Positions 25,843 to 35,610 of a stretch of DNA of 64,000 nucleotides are shown here, piece by piece. Under the pieces are notes generated by a model. That model ran no database searches. It saw only the letters and a list, made by a program, of their open reading frames with translations, and had not been told where the DNA came from. The DNA comes from Lachnospiraceae bacterium (GTDB lineage: Bacteria; Bacillota; Clostridia; Lachnospirales; Lachnospiraceae): contig SVFL01000005.1 of assembly GCA_015056885.1 (NCBI GenBank), positions 29,410 to 93,409 of the forward strand, given 5' to 3'. The translations under genes and the position numbers were made by a program. How positions within the stretch are numbered: the stretch's first letter is position 1; each line of letters begins with the position of its first letter.

Positions 25843-26091
25843 TTACAAAACATCCCTATCCTTCAAAATTTGAATGACGCTCTCATAGTTTTCCGGCTGA
25901 TGGGGAAAGGTACAATTCGTACAAATCTTAAGCTCCCTCCCCTCTTTCTCGATATACTTTGGTGTCCCGGGGCAATGCTCCATATGATAGAGCGGGCAAT
26001 AGCAGAACAAGCAATTCAGTTCATCTATACCCTTGTGACAGGGATAATATTTACATTCCTTATTTTGAAAAAAACGATAGGAATTTTCCAT
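25843..26091 (-). CDS. Cysteine-rich small-domain protein at the end of the cobalamin operon
   Basis: An 82-residue soluble protein with eight cysteines in pairs (ECKYYPC, NCLFCYC, HCPG, ICTNC), the pattern of the cysteine-rich small domain often found beside, or fused to, cobyrinate diamide synthase. A metal-binding role is likely, but the actual function is not established. It starts five bases after the cbiA stop and is the last gene of the operon. Confidence 0.82.
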   Translation of the reverse strand: MENSYRFFQNKECKYYPCHKGIDELNCLFCYCPLYHMEHCPGTPKYIEKEGRELKICTNCTFPHQPENYESVIQILKDRDVL

Positions 26092-26096
26092 ATATT

Positions 26097-27479
26097 CTAC
26101 CAGCCCTTTCTCTTTTTATAGGTCCTCGCCTTATCTACAAAACGTTTCGCAAACTCCGGATTGGACGGATAATACAAATGAGAAAATCCAATCCAGCAAT
26201 TTTCATTCGTGATGTTGCAATCATAACTTCTTCCGGAAACCGGCTTTACTGCCACACAATCCGTTCCATTCTGCTCGCTGTCAAAATAGTGAAATTCGTG
26301 CCCTTTGATACTCATGTTCCCAATCCAGGACTCATCCTTCTCCCAAATTTCAACATATCCAAAACGCACCAACTTCCCTGTATAAAAACATTTTCCGGAA
26401 AGCACACCTGCCATTGCATAGCATTTTCCTTCTTTATCCTCAATCGAAGAATGCAAATACATAAATCCACCGCACTCTGCAACAACCGGCACCTTATTCT
26501 CTACCGCCTCTTTTATGGCAGCCAGCATATTTATATTCCCACTGAGGGTTTCTGCATATAATTCCGGGTAACCGCCACCCAGCAAAATACCACAGCACTT
26601 ATTCGGCAACTTTTTGTCATATAACGGCGAAAAAAATTCCAGCTTCGCTCCATAATCCTTCAACATCTGCAAATTATCTTCATAGTAGAAATTAAAAGCA
26701 GCATCACGTGCTACTGCAATAACCGGAGCATCTGTTTCTTCGCATGTTTTCTTCTCATTATACAATACTTCTTCGCAACAATCCAGTTGCTTTGCATTCT
26801 TCGCAATTTGTAGCACTTTCTCCACAGAAACTGTCTTTCGCAATTCCCCTGATATGTTATGTAACTGCTCCTTTATATCTTCCAACTCATCCGGCATCAC
26901 AAGTCCCAGATGGCGGCTCCCAATTTGAAACTGCTTGATTTCCGGAAAATAACCCACAACTTCAATACTAAGCTCCTGCTCAATAAGCGGCTTAATAAGC
27001 TCATAATAAGACTTGGACATCCGATTCAAAATAACACCCTTGATAAGCTTATTTTTATCATTGGCCAAAAATCCCGCAATCAATGGAATAACCGAACGCG
27101 CCATTCCCTTTGTATCTACCACCAAAATAATAGGCGTTTGAGTGACCTTTGCCAGCTGATAGGAAGAACCCTCTTCCCTGATACCACCCAGACCGTCAAA
27201 AAGTCCCATAACGCCTTCCAGAACAGCAAAATCATCCTCCGTTCTATTTCTCAAAAAAAGGCGTCTTGTATCATCATTATCAGTAAAAAAGGTATCCAGA
27301 TTCTTGGAAGGAATTCCAAGGACCTTCCGGTGAAACATTGGATCAATATAATCGGGACCGCATTTATAAGAAACTACATTTTCCCCCTCGTCTTTCAACG
27401 CCTGTAACAATGCACAGGTAATCGTCGTTTTCCCACTTCCGCTTTTGGGAGCTGCTATCATGATTCGATTAATCTTCAC
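26097..27479 (-). CDS. cbiA: Cobyrinic acid a,c-diamide synthase CbiA
   Basis: A 460-residue glutamine-dependent amidotransferase that amidates the a and c carboxylates of cob(II)yrinate using ATP. The N-terminal dethiobiotin-synthetase-like ATPase has APKSGSGKTT and YKCGPDYIDPMFH. The C-terminal class I glutaminase has the nucleophile in VVAECGGFMYL and the catalytic His near the end in GFSHLYYPSNP. An upstream TTG frame is open, but I chose GTG at 27479, preceded by GAGAGGTGA, giving VKINRIMIAAPKSG. Confidence 0.93.
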   Translation of the reverse strand: MKINRIMIAAPKSGSGKTTITCALLQALKDEGENVVSYKCGPDYIDPMFHRKVLGIPSKNLDTFFTDNDDTRRLFLRNRTEDDFAVLEGVMGLFDGLGGIREEGSSYQLAKVTQTPIILVVDTKGMARSVIPLIAGFLANDKNKLIKGVILNRMSKSYYELIKPLIEQELSIEVVGYFPEIKQFQIGSRHLGLVMPDELEDIKEQLHNISGELRKTVSVEKVLQIAKNAKQLDCCEEVLYNEKKTCEETDAPVIAVARDAAFNFYYEDNLQMLKDYGAKLEFFSPLYDKKLPNKCCGILLGGGYPELYAETLSGNINMLAAIKEAVENKVPVVAECGGFMYLHSSIEDKEGKCYAMAGVLSGKCFYTGKLVRFGYVEIWEKDESWIGNMSIKGHEFHYFDSEQNGTDCVAVKPVSGRSYDCNITNENCWIGFSHLYYPSNPEFAKRFVDKARTYKKRKGW

Positions 27480-27514
27480 CCCAAAGTCACCTCTCAATCC
27501 ATTAAAATCGCCCC

Positions 27515-29542
27515 TTATCCGGCAAAATCAAAAGCACATATCCAAACCGGATTTTCCGCCTGCATCAGATGATATGCCCCTGCACTTTTTGCTCTGCTGA
27601 CCTGCATCTGTACTATCTCTTCATGCCAAACAGAAAACATTTTCGTAACCTCTTTCAGTTCGCATATAGTCTCCATGCTAATGGCATTTATCACAACACG
27701 CATCTGCGGATTCATCTGATATAAGCTTGTCAATATGTCCTTTAATTTCCCACCACTTCCGCCAATAAAAGCATGTGTAGGCACAGGAAGCCCCCGTAAC
27801 CCTTCCGGTGCATCTGCTTTAATAACCTGAATATTTTCAAGTTGAAATTTAGTTTTATTGTTCGTAATCAATTCGACCGCTTCGTTCTTTTTTTCCACAG
27901 CATACACCTGAATCCTATCCGAAAGACCTGCAATCTCAACTGCAATAGAGCCTGTTCCGCTTCCGATATCATATACCACAGCTCCTTCATGTAGCTTGAG
28001 CTTACATATACTGACCTCACGCACCTCCTCCTTGGTCATGGGCACTTTTCCTCTTAAGAATTCTTCATCTGCCCTTCCATGAGTCAGTCTGCTTTCCGCA
28101 ACCTTGGGATTCTTGACACAACAAACATACAACCCTTCTTCCTGCCGTTCCATGCATTCTTCAGGCAAGAGCTCCAATATCTGCTCCTCCGGATAAGACA
28201 ATTGATAACCAACCGATACCGTACAATCCCTCAAACCTGCTTCTATCAAAAGCTTACCCAGCTTGTTAATATCCTTCACCCCTGACAGTAATAAAAACAT
28301 CTTACCTGCCCTGCTTATTTTACCCGGCAAATTACTAATTTCTTTTCCATGAATACTGTATATCGCGGCATCGTGATAACTCTCACCAATGCATGAAGCC
28401 AGATATGCTACAGAAGAAATCCCCGGCAAAACGGAAATCTTTGCATCCAGTCTTCCCGCTGTGACCTCTGCCTGCAATGCATGATACAGTTTCTGACATC
28501 CACTGTAAAAACCACTGTCTCCCGAAAAAAGCACCACTACTTTCACACAATCAGTGTCCCAAACCCGATTCTGCATCTCCTCCAGATAAGGAATAATTTC
28601 GTCCGCTTTATAAAAGGACTTCTTTTCCAATTTGGACTGATACCCGGCTATCATACGCTCTGCTCCCAGCAGAATATCTGCCTCATCAATCGCCCTATAT
28701 ACCGCCTGTGTCAGACTGTCTTTATTCCCCATACCAACACCCGCAAGTACAATCTCAAATCCAGTCTTTCGATTTATATTCTTTCCACAAACTTTTTCCA
28801 GCTTATGACAAATCTCTGCAAATGAATCCCCTTCATCTCCCTTAGAGCATCCTATTACATATACCGGAATTCCTGCCTTTTCTGCCGCTCGTAGCTTTTC
28901 CTCATAACCACCGGCCTTCCCACTCTCCTTGGTCACCAGACATTTTATCCGGTATTGATGCAACATTGCCTCATTCATCTCCACCGTAAAAGGGCCCTGC
29001 AACGCCAGAATCTGCTTGCCGGCTATTCCTTGTTCCATACAGAGCTGCAAGCTTTCAATCCCCGGCAAAACACGTACATACAGACGCTTCTTTACTTCCT
29101 CCGAAGAACAATAAACTGCCAGTTCCTTACTTCCTGTGGTTAGCAAAATATTACCTTCTGCTTCTTCTAACGCCTTGGCACATGCCTCATTGCTTCCAAA
29201 ATAATGAACATTTCCACAAGCATTACCTGCCTTAATTTCTCTCTTCAAACGCAGATATGGAATCTCAAGGTCTCTCATAGCGGACTTAATATTACAGGTC
29301 ACCACCTCCGCATAGGGATGGGTAGCATCCACCACTGCCGCAAAGTCATTACTGACAATATACTCTCTGATTTCCTCCCGATTCATTCTGCCCTTGTGCA
29401 CAGACACAAGGGGATGTTCCTTCAAAACAATCTCACCATATTCCGTAGCCACACAAACTGTATGTGCAACTTGTGCTTTTGCCAAACACTCAGATAATTT
29501 TCTTCCTTCAGTTGTTCCCGCAAAAATCAGTACTTTGTTCAA
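27515..29542 (-). CDS. cbiJET: CbiJ-CbiE-CbiT fusion (cobalt-precorrin-6A reductase / -7 methyltransferases)
   Basis: A 675-residue three-domain enzyme. Residues 1 to about 250 are the precorrin-6A reductase CbiJ/CobK (LIFAGTTEGRKLSE, DATHPYAE). From about 262 to 465 is the CbiE C5-methyltransferase (VLAGVGMGNKDSLT, GDSGFYSG, LPGISSVAYLA). From about 480 is CbiT, the C15-methyltransferase/decarboxylase (DIGSGTGSIAVEIA). Together they perform consecutive steps from cobalt-precorrin-6A to -8. The start is TTG with GAGGG upstream. It overlaps cbiH by 35 bases. Confidence 0.94.
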   Translation of the reverse strand: MNKVLIFAGTTEGRKLSECLAKAQVAHTVCVATEYGEIVLKEHPLVSVHKGRMNREEIREYIVSNDFAAVVDATHPYAEVVTCNIKSAMRDLEIPYLRLKREIKAGNACGNVHYFGSNEACAKALEEAEGNILLTTGSKELAVYCSSEEVKKRLYVRVLPGIESLQLCMEQGIAGKQILALQGPFTVEMNEAMLHQYRIKCLVTKESGKAGGYEEKLRAAEKAGIPVYVIGCSKGDEGDSFAEICHKLEKVCGKNINRKTGFEIVLAGVGMGNKDSLTQAVYRAIDEADILLGAERMIAGYQSKLEKKSFYKADEIIPYLEEMQNRVWDTDCVKVVVLFSGDSGFYSGCQKLYHALQAEVTAGRLDAKISVLPGISSVAYLASCIGESYHDAAIYSIHGKEISNLPGKISRAGKMFLLLSGVKDINKLGKLLIEAGLRDCTVSVGYQLSYPEEQILELLPEECMERQEEGLYVCCVKNPKVAESRLTHGRADEEFLRGKVPMTKEEVREVSICKLKLHEGAVVYDIGSGTGSIAVEIAGLSDRIQVYAVEKKNEAVELITNNKTKFQLENIQVIKADAPEGLRGLPVPTHAFIGGSGGKLKDILTSLYQMNPQMRVVINAISMETICELKEVTKMFSVWHEEIVQMQVSRAKSAGAYHLMQAENPVWICAFDFAG

Positions 29543-30269
29543 TTTGATACCCTCGCTTTGTAATCAGCTTACCGTTTATAATTTCCGAGCCCGAATTTCC
29601 CACAAATACGGTAGTGAACATATTCACCTGCGCTTCTCTCAACTCTTTCAAAGTACAGGTCTCCGCCCTAGTCCCCTCTCTACCGATATTTTCCACATAA
29701 CCACAAGGCCTTTTTTCCTCAATCACACGAAGCAATATATCGCAGGCCTTCATCAGATAATCCTTCCGCTTGCGGCTTGATGGATTATAAATAGCTATTG
29801 CAAAGTCCCCTTCTGCAGCCGCAATCAGACGTCTTTCAATTTTTTCCCACGGCGTTAGCAAATCACTCAAACTTATAACGCAAAAATCATGGTTTAAGGG
29901 TGCTCCCAGCACAGCAGCTCCGCTGCTGGCTGCCGTAATGCCTGCCACAACCTCAAGCTCTGTTTCCGGATAATCCTTCCCCATCTCATACATCAAAGAT
30001 GCCAGACCATAAATTCCTGCATCACCACTGCAAATCAAGGCCACTCTTTTGCCTTTTGCAGCTTCCTCAAAACAGAGCCTGCACCGTTCCGTTTCCTGCC
30101 GCATGGGAGTGGTCAACATTTCTTTTTGGGCAAATCGCTCTCCCAACAGCTTTACATAAACTGTATATCCGATGATGACATCAGCGTCCTCCAGCGCACG
30201 GATTGCCTCTCCGGTCATCATCTCTTCCCTACCCGGTCCAATTCCCACGATATAAATTTTATTCCTCAT
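29508..30269 (-). CDS. cbiH: Cobalt-precorrin-3 C17-methyltransferase CbiH
   Basis: A 253-residue SAM-dependent tetrapyrrole methylase that methylates C17 with ring contraction. The fold's motifs are KIYIVGIGPGREEMMTG at the N-terminus, ALICSGDAGIYGLAS near residue 80, and EVVAGITAASSGAAVLGAPLNHDF near 110. ATG at 30269 is used rather than the TTG one codon upstream. It overlaps cbiG by 11 bases. It lacks the C-terminal ferredoxin-like extension of some CobJ/CbiH proteins. Confidence 0.94.
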   Translation of the reverse strand: MRNKIYIVGIGPGREEMMTGEAIRALEDADVIIGYTVYVKLLGERFAQKEMLTTPMRQETERCRLCFEEAAKGKRVALICSGDAGIYGLASLMYEMGKDYPETELEVVAGITAASSGAAVLGAPLNHDFCVISLSDLLTPWEKIERRLIAAAEGDFAIAIYNPSSRKRKDYLMKACDILLRVIEEKRPCGYVENIGREGTRAETCTLKELREAQVNMFTTVFVGNSGSEIINGKLITKRGYQIEQSTDFCGNN

Positions 30270-31326
30270 CAAATTTCACACTCCATTCTCTTCGGGCAAT
30301 GGCAATGGTCATTCCATCCTCTGCCTGCTTGTGTAAAATCAATCTGCCATCCTTCCCACAAGCTCTCAATGCAGCCCTTTCACATACGTTGTCCACCCCT
30401 ACCTGTTCCTTCACAAAGTCAGAGGCTTTAAAATCTCCTTCCACCGCCTCCAGTTCTTCGGCTGTATAGATTCCAAAAGGTACATTCGCATTGCGACACC
30501 ATGCAATCAAACCTTCCTCATCCTTCTTCTTGTCTATGGATGCCAATGCATAGACCTGTTCCTTGGAAATCCCCACCATATCCAGTTTCTGCTGAATATA
30601 ATCTGCTATTTTCTCTGGTTCCTTTCCTCTCCTACAACCCATTCCAACAATATATTCCCTTGGCCTCAAGCACAATCCTCCGGCATTTACTTTCTCTTCC
30701 GCAGTTATTAAAATATCTACCACTTGCTTTGGCGGATAAGAAACAATTTCTATACCCTCCGGTATTCTGCTGCCTTCAACAACACGCCCCCGCTCTACAG
30801 ACAGAGTAATGGTTTTTCCAGCCAAAACCTTCGAAGATACCGTTGCAATTCCATCCTTGTTCACAATATGTAAACCGTTCTTTTTAGCAAATACATCCAC
30901 CGCAAATTTATGATTCAAATCCGTAGCCGTGGTAATCACCGGTATGGCTCCGGTCTTCAAAGCAATCTGCATCGCAATTTCGTTAGCTCCGCCCATATGA
31001 CCTGCGAGAATGGGAATGATATACTCGCCGTTTTCATCCATCACAAGTACCGGACTGTCATGCAGCTTATCAGTAATATACGGGGCTATGGCTCGGACAG
31101 CGATTCCACAGGCACCGATAAAAAGCAGTGCATGCTTTTTCGCCATCTGTTCCTGTGCCCATTGTCCTACACCTTCTTCCACATATTTTATAAAATCAGT
31201 TCTATCAGCCTCTTTTATCATAGAACATTTTGTAAATACAGACACAGTTTCATCATCCAAAGTCTTTACAATTTTTTCCGAAAGCTGCATACCTCTTTTG
31301 GTGAAACTGATGATACTTATACTCAT
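30259..31326 (-). CDS. cbiG: Cobalt-precorrin-5A hydrolase CbiG
   Basis: A 355-residue CbiG, which opens the delta-lactone of cobalt-precorrin-5A and releases acetaldehyde. The N-terminal, central (LLFIGACGIAVRAIAPYI, PILAGHMGGANEIA) and C-terminal (YIVGMGCRRGKEPEKI) regions are all present. The ATG at 31326 follows GGGAG by eight bases and overlaps the cbiF stop codon; a GTG one codon upstream is the alternative. Confidence 0.94.
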   Translation of the reverse strand: MSISIISFTKRGMQLSEKIVKTLDDETVSVFTKCSMIKEADRTDFIKYVEEGVGQWAQEQMAKKHALLFIGACGIAVRAIAPYITDKLHDSPVLVMDENGEYIIPILAGHMGGANEIAMQIALKTGAIPVITTATDLNHKFAVDVFAKKNGLHIVNKDGIATVSSKVLAGKTITLSVERGRVVEGSRIPEGIEIVSYPPKQVVDILITAEEKVNAGGLCLRPREYIVGMGCRRGKEPEKIADYIQQKLDMVGISKEQVYALASIDKKKDEEGLIAWCRNANVPFGIYTAEELEAVEGDFKASDFVKEQVGVDNVCERAALRACGKDGRLILHKQAEDGMTIAIARREWSVKFDEE

Positions 31327-32090
31327 CACACATCTCCCTTAGCCTGTCTGAATTCCGTGGAGAAATCAGGTGCATATAATCTGGACTTTTTGTAATTCTG
31401 ATGAGTAATTACTTCTCCCACCAATATCAGTGCTGTTTTAGTAATGCCATGCGCCGCAGCTGTTTCCTGCAAGCTTTCAATGGTACACACATAGGCTTCC
31501 TCTTCCGGCCAGGTTGCCTTATATACAATTGCCGCGGGAGTTTTCTTCCCGTAGCCTCCTGCAATCAGTCTTTGACTTAATTCATCCAGCATTCCTGCAC
31601 TTAAATAAATCGCCATGGAGGTTTGATGAGCAGCAAAGCTTTCAATGCTTTCCCGTGTCGGCACCTTGGTTTTGCCTTCCATTCGGGTAATAATAAGTGA
31701 CTGAGAAATATCCGGCAAGGTATACTCCAGATTAAGAGAAGCTGCCGCTCCAAAACAAGCACTGACTCCCGGACAACTCTCATAAGCAATCCCCCGCCTG
31801 TCCAGTTCATCCATCTGTTCCCTGACTGCACCATAGATACTCGGATCTCCTGTATGAAGCCTTACTATGATTTTTTCCTGCTTTTCAGACTCTTCTATAA
31901 TTGCAATCACTTCATCAAGCGTAAGGCTTGCACTGTTATGAATCTCACAGCTTTCCTTTGCGTAATTCAAAAGCTCCGGATTCACCAAAGACCCTGCATA
32001 AATAATCACGTCCGCCCGCTGTAACAGACGCATTCCTCTGACTGTTATCAAATCTGCGGCTCCTGTTCCTGCGCCAACAAAGAAAACCAT
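31326..32090 (-). CDS. cbiF: Cobalt-precorrin-4 C11-methyltransferase CbiF
   Basis: A 254-residue SAM-dependent methylase. MVFFVGAGTGAADLITVRG, VIIYAGSLVNPELL, RLHTGDPSIYGAVREQ and CPGVSACFGAAASLN are diagnostic of CbiF/CobM. AAGGAGG precedes the ATG, which lies inside the 3' end of cbiD (43-base overlap), an arrangement that suggests coupled translation. Confidence 0.95.
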   Translation of the reverse strand: MVFFVGAGTGAADLITVRGMRLLQRADVIIYAGSLVNPELLNYAKESCEIHNSASLTLDEVIAIIEESEKQEKIIVRLHTGDPSIYGAVREQMDELDRRGIAYESCPGVSACFGAAASLNLEYTLPDISQSLIITRMEGKTKVPTRESIESFAAHQTSMAIYLSAGMLDELSQRLIAGGYGKKTPAAIVYKATWPEEEAYVCTIESLQETAAAHGITKTALILVGEVITHQNYKKSRLYAPDFSTEFRQAKGDV

Positions 32091-33184
32091 TTCGCTGCCT
32101 CCTTACTTTTTGCCAATTCTCCAAACCCATTGGCATACATGATACAATCTATCTGCATTTGACCTTTTGCACGTTTATTCAAGTAATAACAAATCCGCTC
32201 CATGGCCAAATCCATTACCTCTTGCTTTTTACCGTTCTCTTCCAAAATTCTTACTGCCTCTTCGGTGGTAACACATTCCAGTAACTGACATACCTTTTTA
32301 TCATTCACTCCACATCGGATTGCAAATGCAGCCAAAAGCTCCATTCTGCAATCTCCCTCTTTGGAATGGGTATTCATAATACCGCCGGACACTTTAATCA
32401 ACTTTCCGATATGACCTGTAAGAAGCATTTTGCGGAAACCGGCCTCAACTGCCATATCAATGGTATCTCCGATAAAATTACTACATTTTACACTTCTGTC
32501 CAAATCGTAGCCATAGTTTTGTTTCATAAAATCCAAGCCGTAATTACCGGGAGAAACCGCCACATAATCATAGCCACTTACTTTTCTCTGATTGAGTTCC
32601 ACCCGAATTGTATCCAGAATCGCCTGATTGCTCATGGGTTCTACAATACCACTGGTTCCCAGTATGGATATACCACCTACAATACCAAGTCTGGGATTGA
32701 AGGTCTTCTCCGCCAATGTTTCCCCCTTCGGAACTGAAATTTCCACCATCAGACTTCCCTTGTAATCCGCAAGCGCACATACCTGCAAAACCTCTCTCTC
32801 AATCATCTCTCTCGGCACATGATTAATCGCTACATTCCCCACCGGCTGGTCAAGTCCCGGCTTGGTAACCCGTCCTACGCCTTTCCCGCCATCAATGAAA
32901 ATCTGTGGAACATCCTGCTCTTTCTTTTCAAGCTTTCCATAGGAAACCTTTGCATAGATAACTGTCCCCGTAGTGATATCCGGATCATCTCCCCCATCTT
33001 TCTCCACTCCGCAGCTTACCTCATTTTCTTTACAATCAATATCCATAATCTCTGCCGTATAGGAAATACCTTTGGGTGTCTCGATGGTAATTGTTGTTTT
33101 CTTTTTGCCTGTTAACAACATGTACGCCGCGGCTTTGGCCGCTGCAGCCGCACAACTGCCTGTTGTAAATCCATATCTCATCAT
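32048..33184 (-). CDS. cbiD: Cobalt-precorrin-5B C1-methyltransferase CbiD
   Basis: A 378-residue CbiD, the C1-methylase of the anaerobic route. RYGFTTGSCAAAAAKAA at the start and GKGVGRVTKPGLD near residue 105 are characteristic, as is TGHIGKLIKVSGGIMNTHS near 265. Two adjacent ATG codons compete (33184 and 33181); no strong Shine-Dalgarno sequence is seen. CbiD together with CbiG and CbiK marks the anaerobic (early cobalt insertion) pathway. Confidence 0.94.
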   Translation of the reverse strand: MMRYGFTTGSCAAAAAKAAAYMLLTGKKKTTITIETPKGISYTAEIMDIDCKENEVSCGVEKDGGDDPDITTGTVIYAKVSYGKLEKKEQDVPQIFIDGGKGVGRVTKPGLDQPVGNVAINHVPREMIEREVLQVCALADYKGSLMVEISVPKGETLAEKTFNPRLGIVGGISILGTSGIVEPMSNQAILDTIRVELNQRKVSGYDYVAVSPGNYGLDFMKQNYGYDLDRSVKCSNFIGDTIDMAVEAGFRKMLLTGHIGKLIKVSGGIMNTHSKEGDCRMELLAAFAIRCGVNDKKVCQLLECVTTEEAVRILEENGKKQEVMDLAMERICYYLNKRAKGQMQIDCIMYANGFGELAKSKEAAKWFSLLAQEQEPQI

Positions 33185-33209
33185 TCACACCGCTTTCATC
33201 ACATCTTAT

Positions 33210-33869
33210 TTAATCCCGACCCAATTCATATAACAAAGCATTACAAATAGCCGCTGCTACATTACTTCCACCCTTCCTTCCGCGATTGACAATATAGGGC
33301 ACATCTGTCTCCATAATCAGTTCCTTTGCAGCCTCCACATTTACAAAACCCACCGGAACGCCTATTACAAAAGCCGGTCTAAAGCTTTCCATCTGCATCA
33401 TTTTATATAACTGTATCAAAGCGGTGGGAGCATTTCCAATTGCAAAAATAATGGGTTTGTCCAGCTTTGATGCCATCTCCATGCTGATGGCTGCGCGGGT
33501 AGTTTGTCTCTCCTTTGCCAAGTGAGCAACCTTTGCATCCGCCATAAAACAATGTACTTCTCCGCCAAACTTAGCCAATGTTTTCTTATTAATCCCTGCA
33601 AGTGCCATATTAGTATCCGTCACAATATGTGCACCATTACGAATCAGTTCCTTTGCAATCTTTACTGCATCCTCGGAATATGTAAGTGTCCGAGTATAAT
33701 CAAAATCTGCACTGGTGTGAATCACCCTCTTTGTAATCATTGCCTCTTCCTCCGGAAGTGTGATTCCCAGATGCGCAAGCTCCTCTGATATAATTTCGAA
33801 ACTTCTCTTTTCTATTTCTTCCGGAAGTAGATGTTCAATCAAATGTTCCATTCCCTCCAATGCACTCAC
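33210..33869 (-). CDS. cbiC: Cobalt-precorrin-8 methylmutase CbiC
   Basis: A 219-residue CbiC/CobH, which moves the C11 methyl to C12 to give cobyrinate. RVIHTSADFDYTRTL with the catalytic His, TDTNMALAGINK, and FVIGVPVGFVNVEAAKE are conserved. The start is GTG with GAAGGTGA upstream, overlapping cobD by 35 bases. A downstream ATG is too close to its nearest purine-rich stretch to be favoured. Confidence 0.94.
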   Translation of the reverse strand: MSALEGMEHLIEHLLPEEIEKRSFEIISEELAHLGITLPEEEAMITKRVIHTSADFDYTRTLTYSEDAVKIAKELIRNGAHIVTDTNMALAGINKKTLAKFGGEVHCFMADAKVAHLAKERQTTRAAISMEMASKLDKPIIFAIGNAPTALIQLYKMMQMESFRPAFVIGVPVGFVNVEAAKELIMETDVPYIVNRGRKGGSNVAAAICNALLYELGRD

Positions 33870-34884
33870 CTATCACCTTCAATAATATTTCATTTTCCTG
33901 TCTGCTTTTTACCGCAATCCGGTAAAAACATTTTGCCAATCCTCTAAAATTCTCACAATCCCTGATTAATATTCCTTGATTTAACAACTTCTCATACAAG
34001 GGCTCTGCACTGTAAACAAGCACAAAATTAGCCTCTCCATGAAATACACGAAGCCCAAGTTCTCTAAGCCCCTTTTCCAAATATGTCCGTTCTCTTTTTA
34101 CAAGCTTAATCGAATCCTCAATATACGATGAATTACCTGCACATGCAGCTCCTGCCACCTGAGCCAAAACAGATATATTCCATTCCGGAAGCTGTCTTCT
34201 AATCTTTTCCAAAACAAGCTCATCACTACAGACCAAATACCCCAATCTCACGCCGGGTATGGCATAAATCTTAGTAAATGCCCGAACCAGAATCAAATTA
34301 CGGTACTTCTCTATCTTAGAAAGCATAGAGACCTTCCCCTCGCAAAATTCAATGAAACATTCATCCAAAACCACATAGATATTTTTCTCTCTGCATATCT
34401 GTAGCAGACGTTCCAGATACTCCCGGCTCACTAATTGACCTGTTGGATTATTAGGATTTGCAAAGAATAAAATATCAATCTCATCTGTCAATACATTCCA
34501 TAAATCCTCATCCGGCTGAAAATCTTTTTCTTCTTTCAGAGGAAAATAAATCACTTCACTCCCCCCAGACTTAGCCGCGTATTCATATCCATAAAAAGAG
34601 GGAATGGGAAGTAATATTTTCTTCGGTCTGAGTCCATGCACAATCCCCATAAAAAGCTCCGATGCACCATTTCCAAACAACAAATAATTCTCCGAAACCT
34701 CTAACATATCACTAACTGCTCTATGCAATTCCGAGGACCTGATATCCGGATATTGCTGACAGCTTGCCACCGCAGCATGCAACGCTGTTTCCACTCTTTC
34801 AGGCATTCCAAGAGGATTAATATTCACCGAAAAATCCAGATTTACTTTGTTTCGATAGATATCACCGCCATGTATTCCCTGCAT
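33835..34884 (-). CDS. cobD: L-threonine-O-3-phosphate decarboxylase CobD
   Basis: A 349-residue PLP enzyme of the histidinol-phosphate aminotransferase fold that makes aminopropanol phosphate for the nucleotide loop. MQGIHGGDIYRNKVNLDFSVNINPLG is the usual CobD opening. FANPNNPTGQL, DECFIEF, and the PLP-lysine region VRAFTKIYAIPGVRLGY are present. I start at the ATG after GGAAGGG; an ATG seven codons upstream (34905) is possible. It follows cbiB, whose product it supplies. Confidence 0.91.
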   Translation of the reverse strand: MQGIHGGDIYRNKVNLDFSVNINPLGMPERVETALHAAVASCQQYPDIRSSELHRAVSDMLEVSENYLLFGNGASELFMGIVHGLRPKKILLPIPSFYGYEYAAKSGGSEVIYFPLKEEKDFQPDEDLWNVLTDEIDILFFANPNNPTGQLVSREYLERLLQICREKNIYVVLDECFIEFCEGKVSMLSKIEKYRNLILVRAFTKIYAIPGVRLGYLVCSDELVLEKIRRQLPEWNISVLAQVAGAACAGNSSYIEDSIKLVKRERTYLEKGLRELGLRVFHGEANFVLVYSAEPLYEKLLNQGILIRDCENFRGLAKCFYRIAVKSRQENEILLKVIGECIGGNGTFD

Positions 34885-34906
34885 TTCATTTATCCCTTCC
34901 AACATC

Positions 34907-35599
34907 TTATCTTAAAATGCTTGCAGTCATCAACAACAGGCACAACAATTCGCCCAGCCAGGCCGTCAGATACATCAAGCGATTCGCCCTCTTAATATCC
35001 TCTGACTCAACCTTTCGGTAAGCATCTCCTATATAAGGTTTCTTTACGATTTTGCCGAAATAACTGGCATCACCAGCCAATTGTATCCTCAATGCCCCTG
35101 CACAAACAGCCTCCGTCTGTGCGGAATTGGGACTGGCATGCTTTCTGTTATCCCTTTTGTATATTTTAAAAGCATTCCTGCCGTCAAAGCACTTCCCACT
35201 CATAAAAGCAGAAAAAATCATTAGATACGCGCTGATTCTTGCAGGTATGAAATTGACTATGTCGTCCAGCTTTGCAGCTGCCCTTCCAAAATACAGATAT
35301 TTATCATTCTTGTAGCCAATCATGGAATCCATGGTATTGACCGCCTTATAGAGAAAACCAAGCACCGGTCCGCCAAGAGCAGTGTACAGCATAGGTGCAA
35401 TCACTCCGTCTGAGGTATTTTCCGCCACCGTCTCAATGGCGGCCTTTGCCACACCCACTTCATCCAAAGTCGCCGTATCTCTGCCGACAATCATGGAAAC
35501 TGCTTGCCTTGCCGCCTCTAAATCCTCTTGCTTTAGGCATTTATATACCCTCATACTCTCCACCCTCAAAGATTTCGTAGCCAAAATCTGAAAGGTCAT
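34907..35599 (-). pseudogene. cbiB: Adenosylcobinamide-phosphate synthase CbiB, 5'-truncated
   Basis: The frame holds 230 residues aligning with the C-terminal three quarters of CbiB: SMIVGRDTATLDEVGV, ETVAENTSDGVIAPMLYTALGG, NTMDSMIGYKNDKY, DDIVNFIPARI, ASPNSAQTEA. The first roughly 75-85 residues, including the first membrane helices, are missing. CbiB-like sequence (GLIETI) extends upstream of the ATG to about 35617, then hits an in-frame stop (35618-35620). Only a poor ribosome binding site is present. It directly abuts the cut end of a substrate-binding-protein gene. The partial protein may or may not be active. Confidence 0.85.
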
Positions 35600-35610
35600 A
35601 ATCGTCTCTA

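Noticed and set aside
34907..35599. A complete but short CbiB
   Set aside because: CbiB-like residues continue upstream of the only ATG until an in-frame stop, and the membrane-spanning N-terminus of the family is missing, so truncation is the better explanation.
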